64,000 nt of DNA from NCBI GenBank assembly GCA_009823505.1, contig VZQC01013826.1, forward strand, positions 671,477 through 735,476. The letters are read 5' to 3'. The position numbers and the translations under genes were made by a program. The DNA is from Rhizomys pruinosus (taxonomy: Eukaryota > Chordata > Mammalia > Rodentia > Spalacidae). Of this stretch, positions 1-10,860 are shown one piece after another (position 1 is the first letter of the stretch; each line of letters begins with the position of its first letter). The notes beneath the pieces are model-generated. The model had not been told where the DNA came from and searched no databases. It saw only the letters and a program-made list of their open reading frames with translations.

Positions 1-453
1 TTGTAAATCAGCCAAACGTATAATAAGGGCTCCAGCTTGATTTTCTGCTGCTTTAGCTCTTTGGCTGCTGGAGAGAAGATTCTCTTCCAGAGCACACTTG
101 GAAACCTTTAAACTGTTGTTTTGAATCCGGAGCTGGTCATTTTTATCACTGAGCTCCTTATTTTCCTCTATCACTTTATCCAGACATGCTAGTATCAACA
201 AGGCAACATCATTATTTTCCTTATTTTTCCGCAATTTCTCGAACATTTTATATATAGAGTCGCTAAATTCCTTACTTCTCACAAGAGGCAAGTTAGGTGA
301 GTCAAATGGATCTATCTTCATAATTACATCAAATAGTCTGCACCAAGGAATATCATTCCTCTTCATGCCACCAGGAAAGCCCTCAGTAACTCTAGGCTTC
401 ATTGAGTTGGAGAGCTGGCTCCAGAGACTACCAAGCCCACTAAAGAAATTCAT
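1..453 (-). CDS. ERVL-type endogenous retrovirus gag, N-terminal part
   Basis: An uninterrupted frame of 151 codons starts at 453 and runs off the left edge. It follows an LTR and a primer-binding site on the same strand, which is the position of gag. The product is lysine- and glutamate-rich with a heptad-like, probably coiled-coil stretch, and has no visible catalytic motif in this part. It is an old genomic copy of a retrovirus-like element. The open frame suggests a fairly young or recently active copy, but only the first part is visible. The assignment to gag rests on position rather than on a recognised motif. Confidence 0.65.
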   Translation of the reverse strand, partial: MNFFSGLGSLWSQLSNSMKPRVTEGFPGGMKRNDIPWCRLFDVIMKIDPFDSPNLPLVRSKEFSDSIYKMFEKLRKNKENNDVALLILACLDKVIEENKELSDKNDQLRIQNNSLKVSKCALEENLLSSSQRAKAAENQAGALIIRLADLQ

Positions 454-477
454 CCTTTCAATTCTGTTTCTCTAGAA

Positions 478-492
478 CCACTTCTGGTACCA
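478..492 (-). other. tRNA-Leu primer-binding site of the ERV
   Basis: In minus sense the sequence is TGGTACCAGAAGTGG, the leucine-tRNA primer site that names the ERVL class. It lies 5 bases after the LTR end, as expected. Confidence 0.85.
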
Positions 493-497
493 AAATC

Positions 498-974
498 TGT
501 ATTAGTCAGGGTTCTCTAAAGAAACAGAAGTAAGAGGATGAATATATAGCTATATACAATTTATTGATTTGCTCACGTGACAGAGTTCAAGGAGTCCAAC
601 AGTAGCTGCACCACACTGGAAAGGCCGAGAGAATCCAGGGAACTGCTCAGTCTGCAAGGCTGGATGTCTCAGTAGTCCCAATCTAGTGCTGAAGGCCCGA
701 ATGGATTCCAGGAGATCTGCCAGTCTCAGTACACGCTGGGATCCGAAAGGTTGATCACAGCAGCCAGACAAACTCACCAGATGAGAGAGGCAAGCCGCCG
801 GAGAAAAAGGGACCTCCTTCTGCTGTGGCCTTTTTTTATACTGCCTGCTGGCAGAAGGTAACACCCACATTTGGGGTGGGCCATCTGGGTTGAGGTGGTC
901 CAATCCAAGCATCCCTTTTCTCTTATTTGTTCCTTAGTCCAGTCAAGTTGATCCACAGGATTAACCGTCACACA
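498..974 (-). mobile_element. ERVL-type (MT2/MLT2-like) 5' LTR
   Basis: Read on the minus strand, this LTR of about 475 bp begins TGTGACGGTTAATCC, with an AACTTGACTGG motif shortly after, and ends GAGAACCCTGACTAATACA, the typical end of MT2/MLT2 LTRs. It lies within B1-like sequence: truncated B1 antisense sequence follows directly at 975. Confidence 0.85.
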
Positions 975-1085
975 GGGTCTCCCAGTAGCCCCAGCTGGCC
1001 TGGAACTCACTTAGTAGACCAGCGCTCCACCTGCTTCTTCCTCCCAAATTCTGGGACTAAAGGCATTCACCACCACACCTAGTGT
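975..1085 (-). mobile_element. B1 SINE fragment
   Basis: Antisense B1 sequence (CAGGGTCTCCCAGTAGCC through ACCACCACACC) adjoins the LTR and lacks its usual T-rich end, consistent with ERV insertion into or next to it. Confidence 0.75.
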
Positions 1086-1161
1086 AATTTTAATGTTTTT
1101 GTATTTGATTTTTCTGAAATTTCTACATTTCAAGTAATATAAAGTTTAGTTCTTTTCCCCA

Positions 1162-1312
1162 TTTTTTTTGGTCTTTTTGAGACAGGGTCTCTCCAGCCCC
1201 AGCTGTCCTGGAACTCCCTATGTGGACCAGGCTGGCCTTGAACTCACAGAGATCCACCTGCCTCTGCCTTTTAAGTGCTGAGATTAAAGGCATACACCAC
1301 CATGCCTGGTCT
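1162..1312 (-). mobile_element. B1 SINE
   Basis: A complete antisense B1 with poly(T), GAGACAGGGTCTCTCC and the ACCAGGCTGGCCTTGAACTC core. Confidence 0.9.
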
Positions 1313-1969
1313 TTTCCTAACTTTATACTTAATTTTTTACCTATTTCCATTAGCTAAAACATTATAAAAACTGTCTAGTGAGAGCAGTACATAATGGTAT
1401 TTTGTTTTGCTCTTAACATAATGAGTGTGCTTCAGTTTCCCCCGGTAAGCATGAAGCTGACATTCAAGTAAGTGGGTAGGTAGATAGACAAACATCAGTG
1501 TGTGCAAATGCTGTATGGATGCTGAGAGGCCAGTGGCCAGTGTGAGGACAAAGAGGACCCCCCACCTTTTGTTTTGATCTCAGTCCTTCCAGAACTGATG
1601 TTTTTCACTTAATGATACCCTGGATATTTTCTCAGGTTATTCTCCCACAATATTGATTTTGACAGTGGCACAGTAATTCTGTGGGGGTACATGTCCCAGC
1701 ATCAATTGAGTTGCTCCTATTTTATTAAACAATTAAGTTGTATCTGATTTTCACAACTATGAATAATATAAACCAGACTAACTTCTTCAAAATTTAAAAC
1801 TACACTTCTAGTGCTTTGAAAGGGTAACTAGAAGCCAATTCCTATTAGAATAATGTTCTCAGGTTTCAATAGCAAAACCTCCTGGGGAGTCTTATTACAA
1901 TGCAGATTCTACTTACTAGACCTGGGTCAAGGCTGGAGGTTCTGCTTTTTCGGACAAGTCACCAGGTTG
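1313..1969. other. Intergenic, no gene seen
   Basis: A/T-rich unique or ancient-repeat sequence. I see no ORF with family resemblance, no RNA gene and no clear regulatory cluster. Confidence 0.6.
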
Positions 1970-2200
1970 AAGTTGGAGAGATGGCTCAGCAGCTAACAAC
2001 ACTTGCTGTTCTCCTAGAGGGCTGCAGTTTTGTTCCCGGGTGCCCCTGCTGGGCGGCTCACAACTGTCTCTAACTCTAGCTCCAGAGGATATGATGCCCT
2101 CTTTTGGCCTCTGGAGTCACCCACACTCAAGTACACATATCCACACACAGACATACACATATACACACAACAAGCAAACAACAAAACAAAAACGTACTCC
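1970..2200 (+). mobile_element. Diverged B2-like SINE
   Basis: Begins AGTTGGAGAGATGGCTCAGC, a tRNA-derived head, and ends in a CA-rich tail with TACACATATCC. Confidence 0.75.
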
Positions 2201-2461
2201 CGGGTGATGTAAAGGCTGCTGGTCTTCAGCCCACACATTGAATAGCAAGGTCCTTGAGTACGTTCTGTTGCCTGGTAAATTTGGTTGAATGAAACAAAAA
2301 CTGCTGAAATGCATAATTGATAGGAGTGACTTCATTGTGTCTTGTGACACACCTTAAAATATCATGTTCTATCAGAATGATTTGTAGCAAAAGATGTTGA
2401 GTGGTTTGTTGCTCAGTTTTGTGAACAAACCTGCAAGGGTCCTCATTTGCTTGAGTGTCTT

Positions 2462-2709
2462 TTCTTTTTTTTTAAATTTTATTTATTTCTGTATGTGTAT
2501 CAATGTACTGTATGCATGCAGGTTTGTGCACCCGTGTCGTGCAATGCCGCGGAGGTCAGAAGAGGGTGTAGGATTCCCCTGGAACTGGAGTTCTCCTGGA
2601 ATTGGAGTTTCAGACGGCTCTTGGCCGCCATGTGGGTGCTGGGGATCGATCCCGGGTCCTCTGTAAGAGCGGTCGGCGCTCTTAACCACTAGGCCATCTC
2701 TCCAGCCCC
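2462..2709 (-). mobile_element. B2 SINE with target-site duplication
   Basis: A full antisense B2 with T-rich end and terminal CTCTCCAGCCCC. It is flanked by the 14-bp duplication TGCTTGAGTGTCTT at 2448-2461 and 2710-2723. The 3' half is the long variant seen throughout the window. Confidence 0.92.
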
Positions 2710-2965
2710 TGCTTGAGTGTCTTGTATATCATATTTGTCCCTGAGTGCCTCTTGGATGTGCATGTCAGAAAAGACTGAGGACTGGGTATTGGACCTAAGT
2801 CAGAGATCAGATGGATACCCTGAAATGAATCAGTGAGAAAAGGCATTTGAGGCCCAGTTTGTAAATATATCTACACCCTTAGTCTCTGAGGAAGGTTGAT
2901 AATTTATTATTTAAATATTTTATTTATTACTTTTACTATTTATTATTTATTTATTTAATCTTTTT

Positions 2966-3103
2966 TGAGACAGGGTCTCCCTGTAGCTCCAGCTGTCCTG
3001 GAACTTGCTATGTAGACCAGGCTGGCCTTGAACTCACAGAGATCCACCTGCCTCTGTCTCCCAAGTGCTAGGATTGAAAGTGTGTGCCACCACGTTCAGC
3101 TTT
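2966..3103 (-). mobile_element. B1 SINE
   Basis: Antisense B1: TTTTTTGAGACAGGGTCTCC through ACCACGTTCAGC. Confidence 0.88.
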
Positions 3104-3540
3104 ATTACTTTTATTTTATGTGTATTGCCTGCAGGTATGTCACTGTACCTTTGTCTCGTCTCTGCCTGCCTTTCTTCTAGTTATATTTCAGTTACATTTG
3201 GTTCCTTGATATTATTTATTATTTTTATTTATATTCTGATATATCTATATATCTATATATCTATATATCTATATATATAGTGTGTTTGAAGTGCCAAAGG
3301 CTATATAAAGGTGTAGGATCTTCTGGAGCTAGAATTATAGGCAGTTGTGGGAATAAAATTTGGGTTTTCTGGGAAGAGCATGAAGAACTTTTAATGGCTG
3401 AACCATTTCTCTAGCCCCCGGAGTATATTTTTTATTCTAATTTTTATTTATTCTTTGACAAATTTTCATACATGTACACAATGTATCCTGGTCATATTTG
3501 CCCCTCTCTCCCCCATCTTGCCTTTCTCCCAAACTTATCT

Positions 3541-3569
3541 TTTTCTTTCTCTCTCTCTCTCTCTTTCTT

Positions 3570-3662
<93 letters not shown>

Positions 3663-3665
3663 TTT
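3541..3665. repeat. (CT)n/(CTTT)n polypyrimidine tract
   Basis: About 125 bp of nearly pure pyrimidine on the plus strand, first CT dinucleotides and then TTTC tetranucleotides. It could form triplex DNA, but long tracts of this kind are common in rodents. Confidence 0.95.
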
Positions 3666-3974
3666 CATTTAACTTACTGAGTTGTAAGCGTGCTGCCCTT
3701 ACACATATGAGCACGGGGTCATCTTCCCATGGCCACACTCCTAAAGAAAATTGATGCTCTCTCTCTCCCAGTATCCATCAACTGCCAACTGCTCCTCAGC
3801 TTGGGGTGGGGCCTTGGGAGCCCCTTCACCCTGAGTACTTTTTATACATGGAGCAGTTCGTTTACAGTGGAACCTCTCTAGGGACAGAATTAGCTTTGTT
3901 ATGCTGTTTGTTTTAATCCTATTGTTTCTAATGATGCTTCCCCCTGAGACTTTGAGGGTTTGGCAGTACCAAAC

Positions 3975-4640
3975 TGTTCTAGTTTGCCTTCAGTTGCTGT
4001 GACAAAATACTCTGACCAATACCAACTTAGTTTATTTGGCTCATTTCTCCAGAGTCACAGTTCATCACTTAGGGAGACCAAGGTAGGAACTCAGGGTAAG
4101 AACCTGGAAGCAGGAGCCAAAGCACAGGCCATGAAGGAACACTGCTTACTGGCTTACTTTCCTGGCCCATGCTCGGCCTGCTTTTTTTTTTTTAATTTTA
4201 TTTATTTCTGTATGTGTATGAATGTACTGTCTGCATGCAGGTTTGTGCACCCGTGTCGTGCAATGCAGCAGAGGTCAGAAGAGGGTCTCGGATTCCCCTG
4301 GAACTGGAGTTCTCCTGGAATTGGAGTTTCAGACGGTTCTCGGCCGCCATGTGGGTGCTGGGGATCGAACCCGGGTCCTCTGTAAGAGCAGTCGGTGCTC
4401 TTAACCACTAGGCTATCTCTCCAGCCCCCTCAGCCTGCTTTCTTACACAATACAGAACAACCTGCCCAGGCAGGGTTGACACCACCCACAGTGGGCTGGG
4501 CCCTCCTGCATCATTCAGACTCAATCAATAAAACAGCCCACAGATATAGTCATAGGCCAGTCCAATGGAGGTAATTCCTCAGTTGAGGCTCCCTCAACCT
4601 GGGTGTGTCAAGTTGACAGTAAAGGTAGCCAGCACACAAA
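3975..4640. mobile_element. Rodent LTR-like repeat split by a B2
   Basis: This mid-repetitive sequence (CATCACTTAGGGAGACC... AGTTGACAG) resembles another copy at 4925-5300 and sequence at 57720-58050. A B2 at about 4180-4428 interrupts it, flanked by a CTCRGCCTGCTT-type duplication. The exact family is uncertain. Confidence 0.6.
4180..4428 (-). mobile_element. B2 SINE
   Basis: Antisense B2, close in sequence to the copy at 2462-2709, inserted into the LTR-like repeat. Confidence 0.9.
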
Positions 4641-4924
4641 CATTCTTTAAGCAGCACAGGATGTTATTGAAGCATTCCCAATTCTCCTCAATGAAAAAAT
4701 AAAAAAAAAAAAAACAATGCTTTTGGCTCTTGTAGATTATGTCGGGTTCTGCCCCCATATACAGTTTTCAAAGACCTCTTTATGAAAAGAGGGGAGCGTC
4801 TGTACCATTTACATGTTCCCCAGAAACAACTGGAAAAGATTGCTGGTGAGTCAGGGTGAGGAGAGGAACTGGGAGACATGTTTCACATGATCAGCTGTAT
4901 AATTCACACCCACACACTGTGCTA

Positions 4925-5300
4925 CAACACTGACCAAGACCAACTCAAGGAAGAAAAGGTTTATTGCATCCTACTCTTCCAAGTGACAGTCCATCACTGA
5001 AGGAAGCCAGGGCAAGAACGCAAGCAAGCAGGGATCCAGAGGCAGGAGCTGAAGCACGGACCAGGAAGGAACACTGCCCACTGGGTTATTCCTCCAGCCT
5101 GTGCTCAGCCTGCTTTCTTATATATCCCAGGACCACTTGCCCAGGGGTGGCATCATCTACAGGGGGCTGAACCCTTCCGCATCACTCAACAATCAGGAAA
5201 ATGCCTCCTAGCTGTGCCTATGGGCAAATTCAATAGAGGAAATCCCTCAACTGAGGTTCCATCTTCTCAGGTGGGTCAAGTTGATAACATGCTATACAGC
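4925..5300. mobile_element. Second copy of the LTR-like repeat
   Basis: It shares CAGTCCATCACT, GGAAGGAACACTGCC and GCTCAGCCTGCTTTCTTA blocks with the 3975-4640 copy. Confidence 0.6.
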
Positions 5301-5559
5301 TTGGCCGTCATGGAATATTCAGCTCCAGCATAAGAGCAGCAAGATTCTAAAGTTAGTCTATGTGACCTCATGGCTGGGACCCTGAGATTCAGGGACCCAC
5401 CTTGAGTGCAGGTAACGAAAGCATTTCCCATGTGGGTGTCAGAGGTAGAGGGAGCAGGGGTCCCAAAGTGTTATTATGGAGGTGGCCCCAGTTGGGAAGA
5501 ATTATTGGGGTTCGGGTGGCTTGGCATACACTTAGGGGTCTATACTTTGGATACAGTGT

Positions 5560-6840
5560 TGGGGGGCTGGGGAGATGGATCTTTCAGCAAAGTGCTTGTT
5601 ACACAGGCATGGGGACCTGAGTTTGATCCCCCTGCACCCACATAGAAAGCTGGGTATTGGCAGTGCACGTCTGTCACCCTGGGGCCATTGCTGGGAAAGG
5701 AGTGGGGACAGGAGTGTCCCCTGGGGCCTGGGGCCCAGCCGGTCAGCAGAATTGGTGAGCTTCAAAAATAAGACAGAGAGCTTGGGTAGATGGCTCAGTG
5801 CTTAAAGCCATGCAGGCACAAGGAGCAGAGTTCAGATCCCCAGAGCCCAGTGATGGATGGGGTGGTGGTCCCTCGGTAAGTCTACCTCAGTAGGTGGACA
5901 CAGGTGATCCCCAGAGCAAGCTGGCTTGCAAGACTAGCCATATCTGCAGGCTCTCGGAAGTGGATGATTCCTGACACCAGCCTCAGGTCTTCACATTCAC
6001 ACACACACACACACACACATACACACACACATACACACACATGCATACACACACACACGTGCGTGTGCAAAGGAAAAAATATGGTGGAGAGTGACTGAGG
6101 AAGACACCTAATACTGAGCCTCCAACTTGCTGATCTATAGACCAGGTTAGCCTCCAACTTGGTGACATATAGATCAGGCTAGCCTCCGATCTGCTGATCT
6201 ATAGACCAGGCTAGCCTCCAACTCCCTGCTGTCCTCCTCCAACCGCAGCCTCCCAGGTACTAGCAGTATGGGAATGAACTACCACACCTACCTGGCAAAA
6301 GAAAGAAAACTTTTGTTGTTGTTGTTTCTTTTAAAACAAGATCTCATGTGTAGCCCAGGCTGGTCTCAAACTTGTTTTGTGGCAGAGGCTAACCTTGAAT
6401 TCCTGATCCTCCAGCCTTTTATTTTCTTTGAGACAGAGTCTCCCTTTTAGTCCCAGCTGGCCTGGAACTCACTCTGTAGACCAGGCTGGCCTTGAACTCA
6501 CAGAGATCTGCCTGCTTCTGCCTCCCAAGTGCTAGGATTAAAGATGGTTCTTAGCTGCCATGTGGGTGCTGGGAATTGAGCCCAGGTCCTCTGCGAGAGC
6601 AGTCGGTGCTCTTAACCACTGAGCAATCTCTCCAGCCCCATGAGCTGTTTTCCTGGAACAGCCTTCACCTTCTAAGTGCAAGGACTGTAGGCATGTGCCA
6701 CCATGCCTGGTTTATGTAGTGCTGAGGATGGGGACCAGGGCCCCATAGATGCTAAGCAGGCACTCTACCAACTGGGTACATACCCACTCCTCCTAATGAG
6801 TTTTTGGTAATGGAAACCTCACTTTTTCAAGTCTTTCTCT
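5560..6840. repeat. SINE cluster and (CA)n tract
   Basis: Diverged B2/B4-like sequence (5562-5770 and 5780-5990), a (CA)n run (5999-6058), antisense B1 (6424-6540) and an antisense B2 fragment (6545-6640). There is no gene. Confidence 0.7.
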
Positions 6841-7639
6841 GTGTGAGAAGGACGCAGGAAAGGAAGGAAAAATAGAAGGCAGAGAGAAGCTGAAAGAGCC
6901 AACACTATATGTGATCCTGGCATAGGATTTTGAGAGACTGGGATGCGGGAGGGTCCTCAAACCCTACACAAGGCACCAATGAGCTTCACAAATCCTGTGT
7001 AGAGTTCAGCCATCCAGTCATGGGGCTGTGGCTCTATGTTGTGTGTGATCATGAGTTTGCAGGCCAGGAGTTCTCATTCATCTCTTTGGGGATGGGTCTC
7101 AGCAGAGCCTGGTGGCTGGTTCCAGAAGGGTCCCCTTTCTCTAGGCTCAGGGGTAAACCCTATTAAGCCAGAATCAATGGTGAAGAAGAGGATATTACAT
7201 ACTCTAGAAAGACACTGGGCAGTACTTGGCTCAGGCCAGTGTTTCCCTGGAGGATAAAAGGAAGAGAAATGTCCATTGTGCTCCTGCCGGGCATCAGAGG
7301 AAGGGCAATCAGAGAGTGAATGAAGCCCGAAGCTAGCCAGGTAGAGAGCACTGAGCATGCAGCTGCTCCACCCCTGTCAGGAGTTGCCGGAATGTGTAGC
7401 TTGCTCTTACGGCAATATGTGATCACTACAGCTTGTCTGAGAAATGAAAGGAAAGTGCCTAAGACCTCCAGATGAGTACCCGGCTTTCCACAAAGAGGTA
7501 ACTGGGACGGCAGAGGAACTGGGAGGGGGGATTTGCTACTGCTTTCCTCTCCCGTAAGAGTTGCAACTCCTGGGAGCTAGCAATTATTGAAATTGCAGCA
7601 AAGTTTATTTTTCCGGAGCTGGCTCTCCATTCACATACC

Positions 7640-8690
7640 ATCGCTGCTTGGCAAACAAGCCTCGTGCTTTTGTGACTTTCTTTGAAAAAATGGATTTAAT
7701 GGACCGAGTTCATTTAGACAGCAAAGAACGAGTATATGAATGGAATTGACACACACACACACATCCATCAGTCATTGTTTAAGCCACTCGACCACCCAAC
7801 TTTCTCTAATTAAATGACATTGCAGTCCCCTTGGAAAGGCTGCAGTAGATAAATTAGTGCTTGGTAAGTGCTCTGAAGATGAAATTCACGATGCGAGTAA
7901 TGAGCAGGGCCCTGCTGCTTGGGCTGGAAAAGGCACCTTTTGTGTTTTCTCCATGCGCCATGAGTCACCTGGATTGACACTGTGCAAAACCTTTTTTCTC
8001 CCAAAGGAAGAGCAAGAGGGACACAGTGCTGTGAGATTTTTATTTGTCTTACAAGGCGAATGATGAAAGAGCCTGAATCCATTCACGATTGCATAAGGAA
8101 TAGCGGACTGGATGCAGTCGCTACCTACAGAGGCAAGCCGTATTTTACATGAATTTATACACGAAGAAATCACGTGAAAATGACCTCGTTTAAACATTCA
8201 TGAAGAACAAACATCTCCCCACAGAGAGAACTTTGACTCCATCCCTCCTGAGAGCATGGTTCGCTTCTCCCTGGGTGCATTTATTTAAAGATCTGTGTCA
8301 GAGCCCTCCTAAACGAAGGAGACACTGAAGTTTATCAGAGGGTCAATGATCTGTTCTGGAAGCAGCATCACAATGCAGGTTTGGAAGCAAAATGTGAACC
8401 TCTAGGCTGGATCCAGCCTTGTTTGTCGGGGTGAGCACTACCTTTTCCTCAATGGCCCCAGTGGCTCCTGGAGAAAAGCAGTCAAGACTGGTCCCAGCTG
8501 TGGTGGGAGTCCTTGTCGCACCTCATCTGCATCTAAATGTTTGTCATCTGGATCGTTATGACACAGCAATAATTAGTCCTGCTGGATGGCCCAGGCTAAT
8601 TGCTGATGGTTTGACAGCCCCTCTTCTCCCCACAAATGCAACACATCTTCAGTGTGAATTAGGAGCCAAGCCGCTGACTTTGCCACAGTA
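7640..8690. promoter_or_regulatory. Repeat-poor block, candidate conserved non-coding element
   Basis: This stretch has no recognisable SINE or LTR apart from a short (CA)n run, and looks constrained. It carries clustered transcription-factor-like words: TAATTAAA (7807-7814), TGAGTCA (7961-7967), TCACGTGA (8170-8177), GTTTAAAC (8188-8195) and AATAATTAG (about 8569). Short ORFs here show no family likeness. An enhancer downstream of Glp1r is a reasonable guess; conservation was not tested. Confidence 0.35.
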
Positions 8691-9061
8691 TAGAATGGGG
8701 TGTCTCACTTGCAGCCCTGGCAGAGCCTTAGTCTCAGCTGCAATCCTAAATTGGTCACAGTTGAGAGAATGGCCTTTGTGGTGTGCCTAGAAGGGTCACC
8801 CCATACTGAGGCAGGGTGTGGAGTGGTGCAGGAACTGGAAAAAACCCTGCTAGATAAGGTCCTCTGGGAGACTCAGATTCAGGTGAAGTGCTGGAGACTG
8901 GAGGAGTTATTGGAAAACAATTACGCTTATCTGTTTCCTACTAATCTGTATGCATTGACAAAGCAGAAATAATCATAGATACTGTAGACACACTGTGGCA
9001 TTAAGGAAAGCTCTGGAAATTATGCTGCCTAACCATGCTTCTTTATTAAAATTTTCTTCCA

Positions 9062-9263
9062 GGGGCCTGGAAATATGGCTCAGTGGTAAAGAGTACCAGC
9101 TACTCTTTCAGAGGACCTGGGTTCAATTCCCAGCACTTACATGGCAGCTAAACCGTCTCTATTCCCAGTTCCAGGGCAATCCAACCCCTTCATATGCATA
9201 AAATAAAAATGTTTTCCAAAGAAAATTGTGTCTGTTATCACTCTTTTAAAGAAATTTAAATTC

Positions 9264-9310
<47 letters not shown>
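9062..9310 (+). repeat. ID/B2-like SINE and (TG)n tract
   Basis: GGGGCCTGGAAATATGGCTC begins a tRNA-derived SINE (about 9062-9215). A (TG)n run follows at 9267-9310. Confidence 0.75.
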
Positions 9311-9312
<2 letters not shown>

Positions 9313-10278
9313 AGCACACATGTGGAGGTCGGAGAACAACTTTGGGAGTCAGTTCTTTCTTCATGTGGGACCTGGCCATTAAACTTAGCATATGGATTGA
9401 CAGCAAGGTCCTTTATTCACTGAACCATCTCGTCAGTCCTTAATAATGCTTCTTGATACAGCCTTCCTCTGGGCCAGAGAGCTGGTTTGCACTGCAAGCA
9501 CAGGGCATATTGGCAGAAGTTTCTCATACTGGGCCCTTTCCCCACAAGGGAACTTACTCCAACCACACAAAAAGGAAAAGAAAAAAAAACCCACGGCAGT
9601 AGAGCTGATAGTAATTTGGTTTCTGTTGAATACTTAACATGTCATTCACATAACTGTCTCAGTGGATTGGCCTCTATATTTTATTATTTGAAGAGATTTT
9701 TTAAAAATAGTTTGCCTTCTAAGAGCCAAAAGCAGGGTCAAGGCTGTAGATTAGACTGAGTTCAGCAGAGGGAAAAATAAACCCTTGGAATCTATGTTTG
9801 CTTCTTGAGCACATCACAGGCATTAGCAATGTCTGCACCAGGAGAGGAAGCCACCACCACTCAGCCTCTCAACCAGCCTCACTCTGGGCGGTGCAGCCCC
9901 GTGGCCTTCACCGTGGGGGACAGGTGATTCTAGCTCCGTCATCTCCTCACTTTACCCTGCTGTGCACAGGACAACCGTGGGCACACACAATGCTCTTTCC
10001 TGGTGGAAGAAAGACAGGAGGGGGTAGGGAGAGAAGAGACCTGCCCAGGAGCTGTTGCTGAGATGCAGCCAGCTTCAGGGCAGGAATGCAAACCGACTCT
10101 ATTTGCCCCTCAAGGCACTGTGCCATCTAGGTGCCCAGCTTGATAGCACTCTTCAAAATTCATGGAGCACTAGAGAGCAAAAGGGACTGAGACACAGTCT
10201 TTCAGGTTTATTTTAGTACTCGTCCTATGGCTATCAGCACAACTTTGCAAAAAGAAACAGATGCACTGACTGGGCATT
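9311..10278. other. Intergenic, no gene seen
   Basis: Contains some diverged B2 sequence (about 9311-9445) and otherwise unique-looking DNA without supportable genes. Confidence 0.5.
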
Positions 10279-10292
10279 AAGAGTGCTGGATC

Positions 10293-10458
10293 GGCTGGGT
10301 GTGGTGGCACACGCCTTTAATCCTAGTACTTGGGAGGCAGAGGCAGGCGGATCTTTGTGAGTTCAAGGCCAACCTGGTCTACAGAGTGAGTTCCAGGACA
10401 GCTGGGACTACAGGGAGACCCTGTCTCAAGAAGACCAAAAAAAAGAAAGAAAAAAAAA
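10293..10458 (+). mobile_element. B1 SINE with target-site duplication
   Basis: A sense B1 (GGCTGGGTGTGGTGGCACAC to the A-rich tail), flanked by AAGAGTGCTGGATC at 10279-10292 and 10459-10472. Confidence 0.93.
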
Positions 10459-10559
10459 AAGAGTGCTGGATCTGCTACCTCAAGTATGACACATGCCATT
10501 TCTCTGTACTTGTGTGTGTTGGATATATTTTATATCTTAATTTCTATAGAAAGATGTTG

Positions 10560-10860
10560 CACATGTGCGTGTGTGTGTGTGTGCCATGTGAGTGCCTCAG
10601 GAGGCCAGACAGGGGCAAGGGATTCTTCTAGAGCTGGAGTTACAGATGGTTGTGAGTCACCCAAGTTGGTTGCTGAGAACAGAACTCGGGTCCTGTGGAA
10701 GAGCAGTATGTGCTCTGAATCACTAAGCCATCTTTCCAGCCCCTCATCTTAAATTTTTTCCCTCTTTTGGAGACGATGTTTTATAGCCATAGCTGGCCTG
10801 AAGCTCAGTATGGAGACCAGGCTGGCCTCCATCTCACAGAGATCTGCCTACCTCTGCCTC
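10560..10860 (-). mobile_element. Antisense B2 and diverged B1
   Basis: A B2 with a short (TG)n at its edge (10560-10742) is followed by a diverged B1 (10760-10860). Confidence 0.75.
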
